Numbered from the stretch's first letter, positions 36,243 to 46,389 are shown. The stretch is 64,000 nucleotides of DNA from Celeribacter arenosi (GCF_039539485.1 NZ_BAABDF010000007.1:1116001-1180000); one strand, 5' to 3'. The notes: generated from the letters alone by a model not told the origin. Numbers and translations are program-made.

Positions 36243-37059
36243 CAAATGGCGCAACATCTTCATTTTTGTCATCGGCGTTCTGATCATCGGCAATCTCGCC
36301 GGGATCTATTTCCATGCAGCTGACGGCCTAGGGGGGCTGGTGTTCATCTTGTCGCCTGTGGTGATGGCACTCGCCTTGCGCGGTTTTGCCGGTGACGGGT
36401 GGGGCGAAATCGGGCTCAACCTCGGGCGGGGACGGGTGGAGACGTCATATACCATTGCCGCCCTGTTATTTCCTGTCGTGTTGGCGGCGACGGTTGGTTT
36501 CGGGCTGATGAGCGGTCAGGTGAGCGTCACGTCCGATGGCTTGTCGACCTATCTTGGCCTGATAGCCGCGACTGCCGTGCCGATTATCCTTTTCGCATTT
36601 TGTGAGGAATTTGGATGGCGTGGGTACCTTGATCCGAAGCTGGCCGACCTCGGTGTCTCGCTCCCGGGGCGTGCGGGGATTGTCGGCATGGTGTGGGTGC
36701 TCTGGCACATCGGTTACATTCACGCCAATCCTGATTTGTTTTCTACACTGCCAAAATTGGTTTTCTGGCCGCTGATGATCACGAGCACTTTCGCCATGGC
36801 CGTCATCTATGCCGTCCTGCGCGAGCGAACGCGTAGCATTTGGCCCGCGGTGATCGCCCATGCTCTGGCGAATATCCTAACCCGACCGCTCGTAAGTGAT
36901 CCTGTTCTGGACGTGAACGCCCCCCTCATATTCGCGCCGCGCCCGGAGGGGTTGATCATGTGGGTCAGTCTGGCACTGGTTGCCACACTGGTTTGGAGAT
37001 GGCACCAGAGCGTTGAAACGCGATCCACATCACCCGCCGTCAATTCGACCAAACCTTAA
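36223..37059 (+). CDS. CPBP family intramembrane metalloprotease-like protein
   Basis: A 278-aa membrane protein of the CAAX/CPBP type with about eight helices. Glu128-Glu129 and Arg133 in FCEEFGWRGYL, His162 in VLWHIG, and His213 with Asn217 in IAHALAN form the complete active-site set of the family. It overlaps the PadR gene by 20 bp, so a regulated role is likely. CPBP proteins include CAAX proteases and bacteriocin-immunity proteins; target not known. Confidence 0.88.
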   Translation: MAQTSHSKWRNIFIFVIGVLIIGNLAGIYFHAADGLGGLVFILSPVVMALALRGFAGDGWGEIGLNLGRGRVETSYTIAALLFPVVLAATVGFGLMSGQVSVTSDGLSTYLGLIAATAVPIILFAFCEEFGWRGYLDPKLADLGVSLPGRAGIVGMVWVLWHIGYIHANPDLFSTLPKLVFWPLMITSTFAMAVIYAVLRERTRSIWPAVIAHALANILTRPLVSDPVLDVNAPLIFAPRPEGLIMWVSLALVATLVWRWHQSVETRSTSPAVNSTKP

Positions 37060-37169
37060 GCGCGGTTGAGGTATTTTCCACATTCCGATGCAATGCACCC
37101 TTGACCCGCGAGGGTCCGTGCAACAGGTATAGGCCAAACGAAACGCACATTTTTCAAGGAGGCTCTTTG

Positions 37170-37769
37170 ATGTCTTTCGACCTTCCCGATCTCCCCTATG
37201 CACATGATGCCCTTGCCGATCTCGGCATGTCGGCCGAAACCTTTGAATATCACCACGATATTCACCACAAAGCCTATGTGGATAACGGCAATAAACTGAT
37301 CGCGGGCACCGAGTGGGAAAGCCGCAGCGTCGAAGAGATCATCAAAGGCACCTACGACGCCGGTGCTGTGGCTCAAAACGGCATCTTCAACAACGCGTCC
37401 CAGCATTGGAACCACACCCAGTTCTGGGAAATGATGGGGCCGGGCGGCAATACGATGCCGGGTGAGTTGGAAAAAGCGATCATCGACAGCTTTGGCTCCG
37501 TCGATGAATTCAAATCCCAATTCTCCGCAGCAGGTGCTGGTCAGTTCGGCTCCGGTTGGGCATGGCTCGTCAAAGACACCGACGGTGGCCTCAAAGTAAC
37601 CAAGACCGAAAACGGCGTGAACCCGCTGTGCTTTGGCCAAACGGCGCTTCTGGGCTGTGATGTTTGGGAACACTCCTATTACATCGATTTCCGCAACAAA
37701 CGTCCCGCTTACCTGTCGAACTTCCTCGACAAACTGGTGAACTGGGAAAACGTGGCATCGCGTCTGTAA
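37170..37769 (+). CDS. sodB: Superoxide dismutase (Fe/Mn family)
   Basis: A 199-aa enzyme with ligands in EYHHDIHHKAYVD, NASQHWNHTQFW and CDVWEHSYYIDF. The GQFGSGWAWLV segment and single-domain length favour the iron type (SodB), but metal use cannot be read from sequence alone. AAGGAGG lies upstream of the ATG at 37170. Standalone except for the metallophosphoesterase gene immediately after. Confidence 0.93.
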   Translation: MSFDLPDLPYAHDALADLGMSAETFEYHHDIHHKAYVDNGNKLIAGTEWESRSVEEIIKGTYDAGAVAQNGIFNNASQHWNHTQFWEMMGPGGNTMPGELEKAIIDSFGSVDEFKSQFSAAGAGQFGSGWAWLVKDTDGGLKVTKTENGVNPLCFGQTALLGCDVWEHSYYIDFRNKRPAYLSNFLDKLVNWENVASRL

Positions 37770-37774
37770 CGGCC

Positions 37775-38650
37775 TTGGCTACGTTCCTCTATATCGGGCT
37801 GGGGGCACTGCTCCTGGCCCTTTTTTATGGCCTGTGGGTAGAGCCCGCGTGGCGGCTCAGGGTCAAACGCTACCGTGTCGAGCATCCGGCATGGGGCGAT
37901 CGCGCGCCTGTGCGGATTGTCATTATTTCCGACCTCCACGCGGGTGCTCCCCATATTCCGCTGTCGCGGGTGAGCCGGATCGTGCGAAAGGCCAACCGTC
38001 TGAACCCCGATATCGCGGTTCTTCTGGGGGACTACGGGGCTGCGCATAGCTGGACCATCGGGAAAATGTCCAAAAGGGCGATCCTTGAGCGGTTGAAGCC
38101 GTTCGAAGGGCGCTTTGGCACCTTTGCGGTTCTGGGAAACCACGACTGGTGGCAGGACCCAGGGTCTGCCGAGGGTCGCCGCCCGTGCGAAGCACAAACA
38201 GCGTTGTCCGAACTCGAGATTCCCCATCTCGACAACGAAGCCGCGCGGATCGAGCATGAGGGTGGTGATTTCTGGGTGGTCGGTCTGGCCGATCAACGCC
38301 CATTAGACGAGGGACCCGACGGTGAGGGGTTCGATGATATCGATCTTGCGATTGCCGATGTCACTGATGACGCACCCTGTATCCTTTTGGCGCATGAACC
38401 GGACTTGTTTCCCAACGTGCCCGAACAATGCATCCTGACCCTGTCGGGTCATACCCACGGCGGGCAAATTCGCATCGGCAACAGGTCACCTGTGATTATG
38501 GCCTCCGAGAACGAGACCTTTTCCTATGGCCGTTACGACGCGCAGGGGCGGGTCCTCATTGTGTCGGGCGGTATCGGATGTTCCGAAATTCCGGTGCGTA
38601 TCGGTATGCCACCCGAAATCACTGTCGTTACAATCTGCGGCGAGACCTAG
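37775..38650 (+). CDS. Metallophosphoesterase (YaeI-like)
   Basis: Calcineurin-like phosphoesterase, 291 aa, with an N-terminal membrane helix (residues 2-21). The metal-binding set is ISDLHAG, LLGDYG, GNHDWW and SGHTHGGQ, as in UDP-glucosamine-type/YaeI phosphodiesterases. The TTG at 37775, 6 bp after sodB, has a weak ribosome site, so the start is uncertain; an upstream start would overlap sodB. Confidence 0.83.
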   Translation: MATFLYIGLGALLLALFYGLWVEPAWRLRVKRYRVEHPAWGDRAPVRIVIISDLHAGAPHIPLSRVSRIVRKANRLNPDIAVLLGDYGAAHSWTIGKMSKRAILERLKPFEGRFGTFAVLGNHDWWQDPGSAEGRRPCEAQTALSELEIPHLDNEAARIEHEGGDFWVVGLADQRPLDEGPDGEGFDDIDLAIADVTDDAPCILLAHEPDLFPNVPEQCILTLSGHTHGGQIRIGNRSPVIMASENETFSYGRYDAQGRVLIVSGGIGCSEIPVRIGMPPEITVVTICGET

Positions 38651-38826
38651 GGCCGTCCTGTTTTTGGGCACGTAACGCTGATCATTTGCGCTGAACATGG
38701 GCGAAATCAAAGGCGGGGCGGTCGCGTTTGTGTTAAAATATGCAGTGCAGAGATCGTGGTCCCATCAGGATCCCAACCGCGAACCAGATTGACGGACCCG
38801 ATCGAGTTTTCGAGAAAGGAGAGGTC

Positions 38827-39273
38827 ATGTTTGTTTTAGCTCATGGAACATGGATACTCGTCGCAGATGGCGCCAAGGCGTTGTTTTTGCGCAATGATGG
38901 CAACGTGCGCACACCTGATTTGAATGTGGTGCGCGTCGAGACGCAGGACAATCCGCCGGATCGTGAGCAATCCGTAAGCCCGCCCGGTCGCCGCCCGGAT
39001 GGCGCATCGGGTCAGATGTCGGCCATGGAGCAAACCGATTGGCACGAAATGTCCAAGGATCGCTTTGCCGAAGAAACTGCCGCCATTCTAAATCGCTACG
39101 CCCACGACGGTAGGTTCGAACGGCTGGTAATTGTCGCGCCGCCGTCAACTTTGGGCGCATTGCGCACCAAGTTGAATAACGATGTCGCTGACAAAATTGT
39201 GGCCGAAATCGACAAGGATTTCACGAACCATCCGGTGGATGCGATCCAGAAGTTGTTGGTCGACGCACTATAA
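38827..39273 (+). CDS. Host attachment family protein
   Basis: A 148-aa soluble protein beginning MFVLAHGTWILVADGAKAL, matching the family named after a protein needed for attachment to host cells. The RLVIVAPPSTLGALR core and the C-terminal DKDFTNHPVDAIQKLL complete it. AAGGAG lies upstream of the ATG. The biochemical role is unknown. Confidence 0.85.
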   Translation: MFVLAHGTWILVADGAKALFLRNDGNVRTPDLNVVRVETQDNPPDREQSVSPPGRRPDGASGQMSAMEQTDWHEMSKDRFAEETAAILNRYAHDGRFERLVIVAPPSTLGALRTKLNNDVADKIVAEIDKDFTNHPVDAIQKLLVDAL

Positions 39274-39296
39274 CTCACACGCGGTAGGCTACGGGA

Positions 39297-39866
39297 TTAG
39301 CGCGCCTTATCGCCCGTGACCGTGGCTTCGATTTCGCGGATCAATGCGTCGACGGTGGGCACGGTCACGAAAGACGTTGCCGTAGAAGCGGGGGCAAAAC
39401 CTTCGTCGACGACGTGATCGATGAGGGCTTCCAGAGGCGCCCAATAGCCGTCTTGGGACAGCAGATAGATCGGCTTGTCATGCAGGCCGATCTGTTTCCA
39501 CGTCAACACCTCGAAAAACTCGTCGAGCGATCCGGCACCGCCAGGTAGAACCACGATAACATCCGAGTTCATGAACATGACCTTTTTGCGCTCGTGCATG
39601 TTCTCGGTGACCACAAATGTGGATAGGTCCTGTTTGCCGGATTCCTGTTTCATCAGGTGGATCGGGATCACACCAAAGGTCTGCGCCCCCGCCGATTGTG
39701 CGGCCCGCGCAACAGCCCCCATCAGCCCGACATCCCCCGCGCCGTAGACAAGCCGCCAGCCTTTTGCAGCAATCTGTTCGCCCAAATGGGTCGCAGAGGT
39801 CTCGTAAATCGGGCGCGCCCCACCGCGAGAGCCACAATAAACGCAAATGGATAGGGCAGCGGTCAT
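39297..39866 (-). CDS. LOG family protein (cytokinin riboside phosphohydrolase-like)
   Basis: A 189-aa Rossmann-fold enzyme with the family motif PGGAGSLDEFFEV at about residues 106-118 and CVYCGSRGGA at the start. LOG proteins cleave nucleoside monophosphates to base and ribose phosphate. GGAG lies upstream of the ATG. Convergent with the attachment gene. Confidence 0.9.
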   Translation of the reverse strand: MTAALSICVYCGSRGGARPIYETSATHLGEQIAAKGWRLVYGAGDVGLMGAVARAAQSAGAQTFGVIPIHLMKQESGKQDLSTFVVTENMHERKKVMFMNSDVIVVLPGGAGSLDEFFEVLTWKQIGLHDKPIYLLSQDGYWAPLEALIDHVVDEGFAPASTATSFVTVPTVDALIREIEATVTGDKAR

Positions 39867-39973
39867 GTCAAACTCCAATGGCAGGAAAACTTTGACCCTT
39901 GTTAGACCCGCTGATAGCTTTGCTCAACCCTTTCAAGGCAAAGGGGCGGGGATGGGGAAGACGGGCTACAAAT

Positions 39974-41647
39974 ATGGCAGGCAAAACGGGATTTTCGGCA
40001 CCACTAGCGGGTGGCGCAGCGGTTGTAGTGAGCGCACTGATCGGCGGCGTTCTATACGTGGCCTATCCGGATCGAGAGGGCGTCGACGGTCGTGAAAGCG
40101 CTCCGGTAACACAACTCGCGGACGTTCCTGAAGCCGCGGCAGTCGAGACCGGCGCACAAGCCGTTGAGCCACAGGTCGCTGTGACCGAGGAACCTGCCCC
40201 TGTCGTGACCGACGTCGAAACGGCGCCCGAAAATCAGGAACCAACCCAAAGTGTCGAGCCCGCGCAGGAAGCCACAACCGAGGCAGAGGCCGGGATGGAA
40301 GCTGTGACTGAGACAGTCACGGCGGAAATCACACCTGCGCCGATCTCACCAAGCTTCGATCTTGTCCGTGTCCCGCGCGATGGATTTGCAACGGTAGCAG
40401 GGCAGGCCGCGCCCGGGTCGACAGTGTCAATCCGGATCGACGGGGAGCAAGTCGCCGAAGTCGACGCTGATGATCGGGGCAATTTCGTCGCCCTCTTCGA
40501 AATTCCTCCGAGTGACGCGCCCCGCGAGATGACCCTGCTCGGACAGAATGGTGAGATCACTGTTGCAGGGTCCAGTTCAATTATTGTGGCCCCCGCGCCC
40601 CGTGACGTCGCGCTTGCTCAACCAACACCTGATGCTCCCGCGACCGTCGACAAAGAACGGCTCGCTGAAGAACCGGCGCAGGCGGTGGCAGACGAAGCGG
40701 CGCCTGAAATGACAGAAACCGTTGATGCCGAACCGGTGTCGCCGGGTTCCGACACCAAACCGGAAACCACCATGGTTAAGGCGGAGGAATCTGCGTCCCA
40801 AAACGCCCCAAAAGTCACTGCGGCACCGGATGTGTCAACGGGTGTAGTCCAGACAAGTGCGAATGACACGGAAATCGCAGCTCTGGAAACACCCGCAAGT
40901 GACGCCCGAGAACCTGGAATTGAACCTGATCAAACGCCAACTGCTAGGGTGGCGCAGGCCGATGAAACGCCTCCAGTGTCGCAGCCCGTGTCAGAACCCA
41001 CCGTCCTATTGGCCGATGACGACGGATTACGGGTCCTGCAATCAAGCGGGGCTCCGGCCGACATTCGTATCGATGCCGTGACCTATGACCCCTCGGGCGC
41101 TGTATTCGCCTCGGGGCGTGGGCAGCCCGGAATGGAGGTGCGATTGTATCTCGACAATGATCCGTTGGTTGAGACCGTCATCGATGCTGCGGGCCAATGG
41201 CGCGCGGAGTTGGAGAACGTGCCCGCGGGCATCTATTCCCTGCGCGCCGACCAGATGGACGCAGACGGAAAAGTCAGCGCACGGGCGCAAACGCCGTTCA
41301 AACGCGAAGATGTGGCCGTTCTGGCCCGCATCGCCGGTACCGCAGGCGCGCCGGAGGAGCCCACGCAGCCTGAAACGCAAGAACCGGCAACAGAGGCCGA
41401 AGCGGAGGTTGCTGCGTCTGTCACAGAGGCGAACGGGCAGGGCGCGGCACCTACTGTTGCCGATGACACGCCGACCAAGCGCGTGGTCTCCGTCACCGTT
41501 CAACCCGGAAACACACTCTGGGGCATCGCCTCGGGACGCTATGGCAACGGGTTGCTCTATGTCCGCCTGTTTGAAGCCAACGCGGACCAAATTCGCGACC
41601 CGGATTTGATCTACCCCGGTCAGGTTTTCGTGGTTCCAGCCGAATAG
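39974..41647 (+). CDS. LysM peptidoglycan-binding protein with acidic spacer
   Basis: A 557-aa envelope protein: one N-terminal transmembrane helix (about residues 8-30), a long Glu/Pro/Thr/Ala-rich spacer interrupted by two Ig-like segments (SFDLVRVPRDGFATVAGQA and the VTYDPSGAVFASGRG region), and a C-terminal LysM domain (VQPGNTLWGIASGRYG...YPGQVFVVPA). Similar proteins are placed in the periplasm of alphaproteobacteria. ATG 39974 is preferred; a TTG at 39899 would add 25 residues. Confidence 0.85.
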   Translation: MAGKTGFSAPLAGGAAVVVSALIGGVLYVAYPDREGVDGRESAPVTQLADVPEAAAVETGAQAVEPQVAVTEEPAPVVTDVETAPENQEPTQSVEPAQEATTEAEAGMEAVTETVTAEITPAPISPSFDLVRVPRDGFATVAGQAAPGSTVSIRIDGEQVAEVDADDRGNFVALFEIPPSDAPREMTLLGQNGEITVAGSSSIIVAPAPRDVALAQPTPDAPATVDKERLAEEPAQAVADEAAPEMTETVDAEPVSPGSDTKPETTMVKAEESASQNAPKVTAAPDVSTGVVQTSANDTEIAALETPASDAREPGIEPDQTPTARVAQADETPPVSQPVSEPTVLLADDDGLRVLQSSGAPADIRIDAVTYDPSGAVFASGRGQPGMEVRLYLDNDPLVETVIDAAGQWRAELENVPAGIYSLRADQMDADGKVSARAQTPFKREDVAVLARIAGTAGAPEEPTQPETQEPATEAEAEVAASVTEANGQGAAPTVADDTPTKRVVSVTVQPGNTLWGIASGRYGNGLLYVRLFEANADQIRDPDLIYPGQVFVVPAE

Positions 41648-41760
41648 ACCCGTGCGTCGGTTGAAATGACCTGTGCGCGCAGGTCGACTTGCGTCCTTAC
41701 CATGGCGCGCCCATTTTTAGTCGCAGTGACATATGCCGACATTGCACCGAAAGGATCCCG

Positions 41761-43578
41761 ATGCGGGGACGCCAGAAGCTTACTACAACCAAAGGCCCCA
41801 ATGACGGATGGGCGGTGATCCGTGCTGTCGTCCCTTATTTTTGGCCAAAGGGTAAACCCGACGTCAAAATCCGCGTGGCCGTGGCTTTGGGATTTCTGTT
41901 TCTGGCCAAGTTCATCACCACCATGACCCCGTTCCTCTACAAGGCCGCGGTCGACCAACTCGCCGGCGAGGGCGTGGAGGCGGGGTGGATGTTGGGGTTC
42001 GGGGCGATTGGCCTAACCGTCGCCTATGGCATGGCGCGATTGATGTCGAACGGCTTTCAGCAGTTGCGCGATGTGCTATTTGCGCCGGTTGCACAGTCGG
42101 CGCTGCGTCAGTTGGCGTTGGAGACATTTAACCACATCCACGCGCTTTCGATGCGCTACCACCTCACGCGTAAAACCGGCGGGCTGAGCCGGATCATTGA
42201 AAGAGGGGTCAAAGGCGTCGCGTTCCTGTTGCGCTTCCTCGTCTTCTCGATTGCGCCTCTCGCACTGGAACTCGCGATGATCCTTGTGGCGCTCGCTTTT
42301 GCCGTGGGCCCGCAATTTCTGGTGGTCGTGGCCGCGGTGATCGTCGCCTATGTGATCTTCACCTTTAAGGTCACCGAATGGCGCGTGCAGCTGCGCAAAG
42401 AGATGAACGATCAGGACACGGATGCAAACCAGAAGGCGATTGATAGCCTCCTCAATTTCGAGACCGTGAAATACTTCGCCGCCGAGCGGTTGGAGGCGGA
42501 TCGCTATGATGTGGCCATGGCGAAATACGAACGCGCTGCGGTGCGCACGGCCAACTCATTGGCATTTCTGAACTTCGGGCAGTCGCTGATCATTACGACT
42601 GGGTTGGTGGCCGTGATGGTGATGGCGGTCGTGGGTGTGGGCAACGGGACCATGACCGTGGGTGATTTCGTGATGGTGAATGCCTTCATGATCCAGATCA
42701 CCATGCCCTTGAATTTCCTTGGCACAGTTTATCGCGAAATCCGTCAGAGCCTTGTGGATATGGAGCAGATGTTCGATCTCCTACGCCAACCGGCAGAGGT
42801 CTTGGATCGCCCCGATGCGTCCGCTTTGGCCGTCGGGGGCGGGACAGTGACGCTTGATGCGCTGCAATTCTCCTATGATCCCGAGCGCCCGATTCTTCAC
42901 GGGCTGGATATTGAAGTGCCCGCTGGCAAAACGCTCGCCATTGTCGGGCCGTCCGGATCGGGGAAATCCACCATCGGGCGGCTTCTCTTTCGTTTTTACG
43001 ACGTCACGGGCGGCGCGCTGCGCATCGACGGTCAGGACATTCGCGACATCACCCAAGACAGCCTGCACCGTGCCATCGGTGTCGTTCCACAGGACACGGT
43101 GCTGTTCAACGATACCATCCGCTACAACATCGCCTATGGGCGTGAGGGGGCGAGTTTTGAAGAAATCGTCGCCGCCGCAAAACAGGCCCGTATCCATGAT
43201 TTCGTGCAAAGCCTGCCGGATGGGTATGAAACCCAAGTGGGTGAACGCGGGCTGAAGCTCTCGGGTGGTGAAAAACAACGCGTCGGGATCGCGCGCACCT
43301 TGTTGAAGGACCCGCCCATTCTGTTGCTGGACGAGGCAACATCGGCGCTCGACACCCGCACGGAGCGTGACATCTTGGATGCTTTGAAGGAAGCAGGAAA
43401 GGGGCGCACCGTCATTACGATCGCCCACCGCCTGTCCACGGTAGCTGATGCCGACGAGATCGTGGTGCTGGAGGCCGGTAAGGTCGTCGAGCGCGGCACA
43501 CACGAACAGCTGCTCAATGCGCACGGCTCCTACGCCGCGATGTGGGCCGCACAGGCTGAGGACCGCGAAGCCGCCTAA
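41761..43578 (+). CDS. ABC exporter, Atm1/HMT type
   Basis: A 605-aa half-transporter with six N-terminal helices then an ATPase. Walker A GPSGSGKST (near residue 397), signature LSGGEKQRVGIART and LLLDEATSALD are intact. The segments FNHIHALSMRYHLTRKTGGLSR and FAAERLEADRYDVAMAKYE match the Atm1/ABCB7 family that exports glutathione-linked sulfur or heavy metal compounds. AAAGGATCC lies just before the ATG. Iron-sulfur or metal export is by family. Confidence 0.9.
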   Translation: MRGRQKLTTTKGPNDGWAVIRAVVPYFWPKGKPDVKIRVAVALGFLFLAKFITTMTPFLYKAAVDQLAGEGVEAGWMLGFGAIGLTVAYGMARLMSNGFQQLRDVLFAPVAQSALRQLALETFNHIHALSMRYHLTRKTGGLSRIIERGVKGVAFLLRFLVFSIAPLALELAMILVALAFAVGPQFLVVVAAVIVAYVIFTFKVTEWRVQLRKEMNDQDTDANQKAIDSLLNFETVKYFAAERLEADRYDVAMAKYERAAVRTANSLAFLNFGQSLIITTGLVAVMVMAVVGVGNGTMTVGDFVMVNAFMIQITMPLNFLGTVYREIRQSLVDMEQMFDLLRQPAEVLDRPDASALAVGGGTVTLDALQFSYDPERPILHGLDIEVPAGKTLAIVGPSGSGKSTIGRLLFRFYDVTGGALRIDGQDIRDITQDSLHRAIGVVPQDTVLFNDTIRYNIAYGREGASFEEIVAAAKQARIHDFVQSLPDGYETQVGERGLKLSGGEKQRVGIARTLLKDPPILLLDEATSALDTRTERDILDALKEAGKGRTVITIAHRLSTVADADEIVVLEAGKVVERGTHEQLLNAHGSYAAMWAAQAEDREAA

Positions 43579-43650
43579 GGCCACGCGCCGCTTTTGTTTG
43601 ATCCCGACGGAGTGCGTGTCCGTATAACTAAAAACAAAGGGGCTTTGGGC

Positions 43651-45066
43651 ATGGCAGCAATTTGGTGGATCCGGCGTGATTTCCGGCTCTTGGACAATCC
43701 GGCATTGGTGGCGGCCGCGCGTGCAGGCAATGTCATTCCCGTTTTTATCCGTGACGATCTGGTCGATGCCTTGGGGGCGGCCCCGAAATGGCGGTTGGGG
43801 CTGGGCCTTGAAAAGCTCGACCAAACGCTCGCTGAACGTGGCGGGAGGGTCGTCTATCGTAGCGGTGATGCTCTGAGCGTGCTCATCGATTTGGCTGATG
43901 AAACCGGCGCGCGCGAGGTTCATTGGAACAGGCTCTATGACAGAGGAGCAATCGAGCGTGACACCGCAATCAAGGAAGCCCTCACCACGCGCGGCCTTGC
44001 GCCGACCTCGCACAATGGGCACCTGCTGTTTGAACCCTGGAGCGTGAAAACCAAAGCCGGCGGCATGTATAAAGTCTACACGCCGTTCTGGAATGCCGTG
44101 CGCGAGATTGCCGTTGCCCCGCCCCAAAAACGCGCGGAGGTGACATGGCAGGCCGACGCACCCGATCAATGGCCGCAGAGCGAGGACCTCGCAGAATGGC
44201 GCCTCGGCGCGGCGATGGAGCGGGGCGCGCAAGTGGTGGCCAACCACGCACATGTTGGGGAAATGGCCGCACTTGAGCGGTTGGACCGTTTCACCGACGA
44301 GCGCGTCAACGCATACAAGGAACGGCGGGATTTCCCCTCAGTTGCCGCGACATCCGGCCTGTCCGAAAACCTCACCTACGGCGAGATTTCCCCGCGCACA
44401 ATATGGCACGCAGGTCAGCGCGCCATGGAAGAGGGCGCCCAAGGGGCCCAGCATTTCCTCAAAGAACTCGTGTGGCGCGAATTTGCCTATCATCTCCTGT
44501 TCCACGAACCCGACCTGCCCACGCAAAACCACAGAGAAGGGTGGGATGATTTTCCGTGGAACACGGAGGACAACCGGCCCGATGTGGTTGCGTGGAAACA
44601 GGGGCGCACCGGCGAGCCGTTTGTCGATGCCGCGATGCGCGAAATGTATGTTACCGGCACGATGCACAATCGCGCGCGCATGATCGTGGCCTCCTATTTG
44701 ACCAAACACCTCTTGACCGATTGGCGTATCGGGCGGGCATGGTTTGAAGAATGCCTGATCGACTGGGACCCTGCCTCTAACGCACTGGGATGGCAGTGGG
44801 TTGCCGGTTGCGGGCCCGACGCCGCGCCCTATTTCAGGATCTTCAATCCGGAGGCCCAAATCGGAAAATTCGATCCCGATCACAAATACCTCAACGCTTG
44901 GATTGCCGAAGGGCAGGACGAGCCGCCCGCGAGTGCGCTGTCGTTTTTCGACGCCGTGCCGAAACAGTGGAATCTTTCGCCGCGGACACCCTATCCTGAT
45001 CGGATTATCCTGCTCAAACAGGGGCGCGAGCGCGCACTTTCGGCCTATCAAACGCTCAGAGGGTGA
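43651..45066 (+). CDS. phr: Deoxyribodipyrimidine photolyase
   Basis: A 471-aa FAD-dependent repair enzyme of the cryptochrome/photolyase family with an N-terminal antenna domain (IWWIRRDFRLLDNPAL) and a C-terminal FAD domain (RFTDERVNAYKERRDFP; TGTMHNRARMIVASYLTKHLL; DWDPASNALGWQWVAGCG). It lies 72 bp after the ABC exporter. Whether it repairs CPDs or is a light sensor cannot be told from the sequence alone; class I photolyase is favoured. Confidence 0.9.
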   Translation: MAAIWWIRRDFRLLDNPALVAAARAGNVIPVFIRDDLVDALGAAPKWRLGLGLEKLDQTLAERGGRVVYRSGDALSVLIDLADETGAREVHWNRLYDRGAIERDTAIKEALTTRGLAPTSHNGHLLFEPWSVKTKAGGMYKVYTPFWNAVREIAVAPPQKRAEVTWQADAPDQWPQSEDLAEWRLGAAMERGAQVVANHAHVGEMAALERLDRFTDERVNAYKERRDFPSVAATSGLSENLTYGEISPRTIWHAGQRAMEEGAQGAQHFLKELVWREFAYHLLFHEPDLPTQNHREGWDDFPWNTEDNRPDVVAWKQGRTGEPFVDAAMREMYVTGTMHNRARMIVASYLTKHLLTDWRIGRAWFEECLIDWDPASNALGWQWVAGCGPDAAPYFRIFNPEAQIGKFDPDHKYLNAWIAEGQDEPPASALSFFDAVPKQWNLSPRTPYPDRIILLKQGRERALSAYQTLRG

Positions 45067-45147
45067 CCTGTCGAAAATTTTAGTTACAATAAATTCAAAT
45101 GACGAACCGTAGCAATTGGTGGGTTGCGAAGAGGGAGTGCGGGGAAA

Positions 45148-46386
45148 ATGCTAGATCGTGACAAACAATCACCGGCGGTGCTGACAGATACGGGGGGACA
45201 GGAAAATCTCCCGCGCTATTTTGTGCAAGTGTTCGATGTCGCCAAAAACATGCATGCCGGTCGGCTCGACTTCGTGTTGCCCGACGGGCGTCGGTTTCGC
45301 GCCGAGGGTGAAAACGCAGGGCCGGTGGCGGAGCTTCAAATCCATTCGGATGACGTCTTTGCCCGTCTGATCCGCGAAGGGGACCTCGGATTTTGCGAGG
45401 ACTTTCTGGATCAGGGGTGGTCAACGCCCGATTTGCAGGCATTCATGGATTTAATTCATGCAGGCAACGACGACCTGTATGATGGTTTTCCGGGGATGGT
45501 TTTTGTGCGCGCCTATGAACGCATGCGCCACTGGCTCAACTCCAATACAAAGCGGCAGGCGAAAAAGAATATCTCCCATCACTATGATTTGGGGAACGAA
45601 TTCTACGGGCTCTGGCTCGACGATACGATGACCTATTCCTCCGCGCTGTTTGAGAGTGGCCAGGAGAGCCTCGAGGCCGCGCAGATCGCCAAATACCGGT
45701 CCATGGTTGACGAAATGGGCGTCAAAGAAGGCGACCATGTTCTCGAAATCGGATGCGGTTGGGGCGGGTTTGCGGAATATGCTGCCAGCGAACGTGGCCT
45801 GCGTGTCACGGGTCTGACCATTTCCGAGGAGCAGTTTAAGTATGCCCGTGAACGCATTGAACGCGCAGGGCTTTCGGACCGCGTTGATCTAAAGCTTCAG
45901 GACTATCGCGATGAGGCCGGTCAGTATGACGGCATCGCCTCGATCGAAATGTTTGAAGCGGTTGGCGAAAAATACTGGCCGGTCTATTTCGGCAAAATCC
46001 GCGATTGCCTCAAACCCGGCAGGCAGGCGACATTGCAGATTATCACGCTGCAGGAACGCCGCTTTGAAACCTACCGCAAGAGCGTTGATTTCATCCAGAA
46101 ATACATCTTTCCGGGTGGCATGTTACCCTCTGCCAGCGCTCTGAGGGATCAAATCGCGCAGGCGGATTTGTCCTTTGTTCGCTCAAAGGAATTCGGGGAA
46201 AGCTACTCTCAAACGCTGCGCCGATGGCATGACACTTTCAACGGCAAATGGGATCAGGTCGAAGCGCTCGGGTTTGATGATCGCTTCCGGCGGATGTGGA
46301 ATTTTTACCTCACCTCTTGCGCTGCGACGTTTCACAGTGGAAATTGCGACGTAACACAGATCACAATGTCCAGACCGAGCGGATAA
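45148..46386 (+). CDS. cfa: Cyclopropane-fatty-acyl-phospholipid synthase family protein
   Basis: A 412-aa SAM-dependent methyltransferase of the Cfa family. The LEIGCGWGGFAEYA SAM loop is near residue 197, the SHHYDLGNEFYGLWLDDTMTYSSALF segment is diagnostic, and QKYIFPGGMLPS follows. Cyclopropane fatty acids are usual products, but related enzymes make other branched lipids. It precedes trgA by 3 bp, so the genes are likely coexpressed. Confidence 0.9.
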   Translation: MLDRDKQSPAVLTDTGGQENLPRYFVQVFDVAKNMHAGRLDFVLPDGRRFRAEGENAGPVAELQIHSDDVFARLIREGDLGFCEDFLDQGWSTPDLQAFMDLIHAGNDDLYDGFPGMVFVRAYERMRHWLNSNTKRQAKKNISHHYDLGNEFYGLWLDDTMTYSSALFESGQESLEAAQIAKYRSMVDEMGVKEGDHVLEIGCGWGGFAEYAASERGLRVTGLTISEEQFKYARERIERAGLSDRVDLKLQDYRDEAGQYDGIASIEMFEAVGEKYWPVYFGKIRDCLKPGRQATLQIITLQERRFETYRKSVDFIQKYIFPGGMLPSASALRDQIAQADLSFVRSKEFGESYSQTLRRWHDTFNGKWDQVEALGFDDRFRRMWNFYLTSCAATFHSGNCDVTQITMSRPSG

Positions 46387-46389
46387 TAC

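Noticed and set aside
42781..44253. 490-codon minus-strand frame opposite the ABC exporter and photolyase
   Set aside because: Both opposite-strand genes have complete families; this frame has no recognisable domain.
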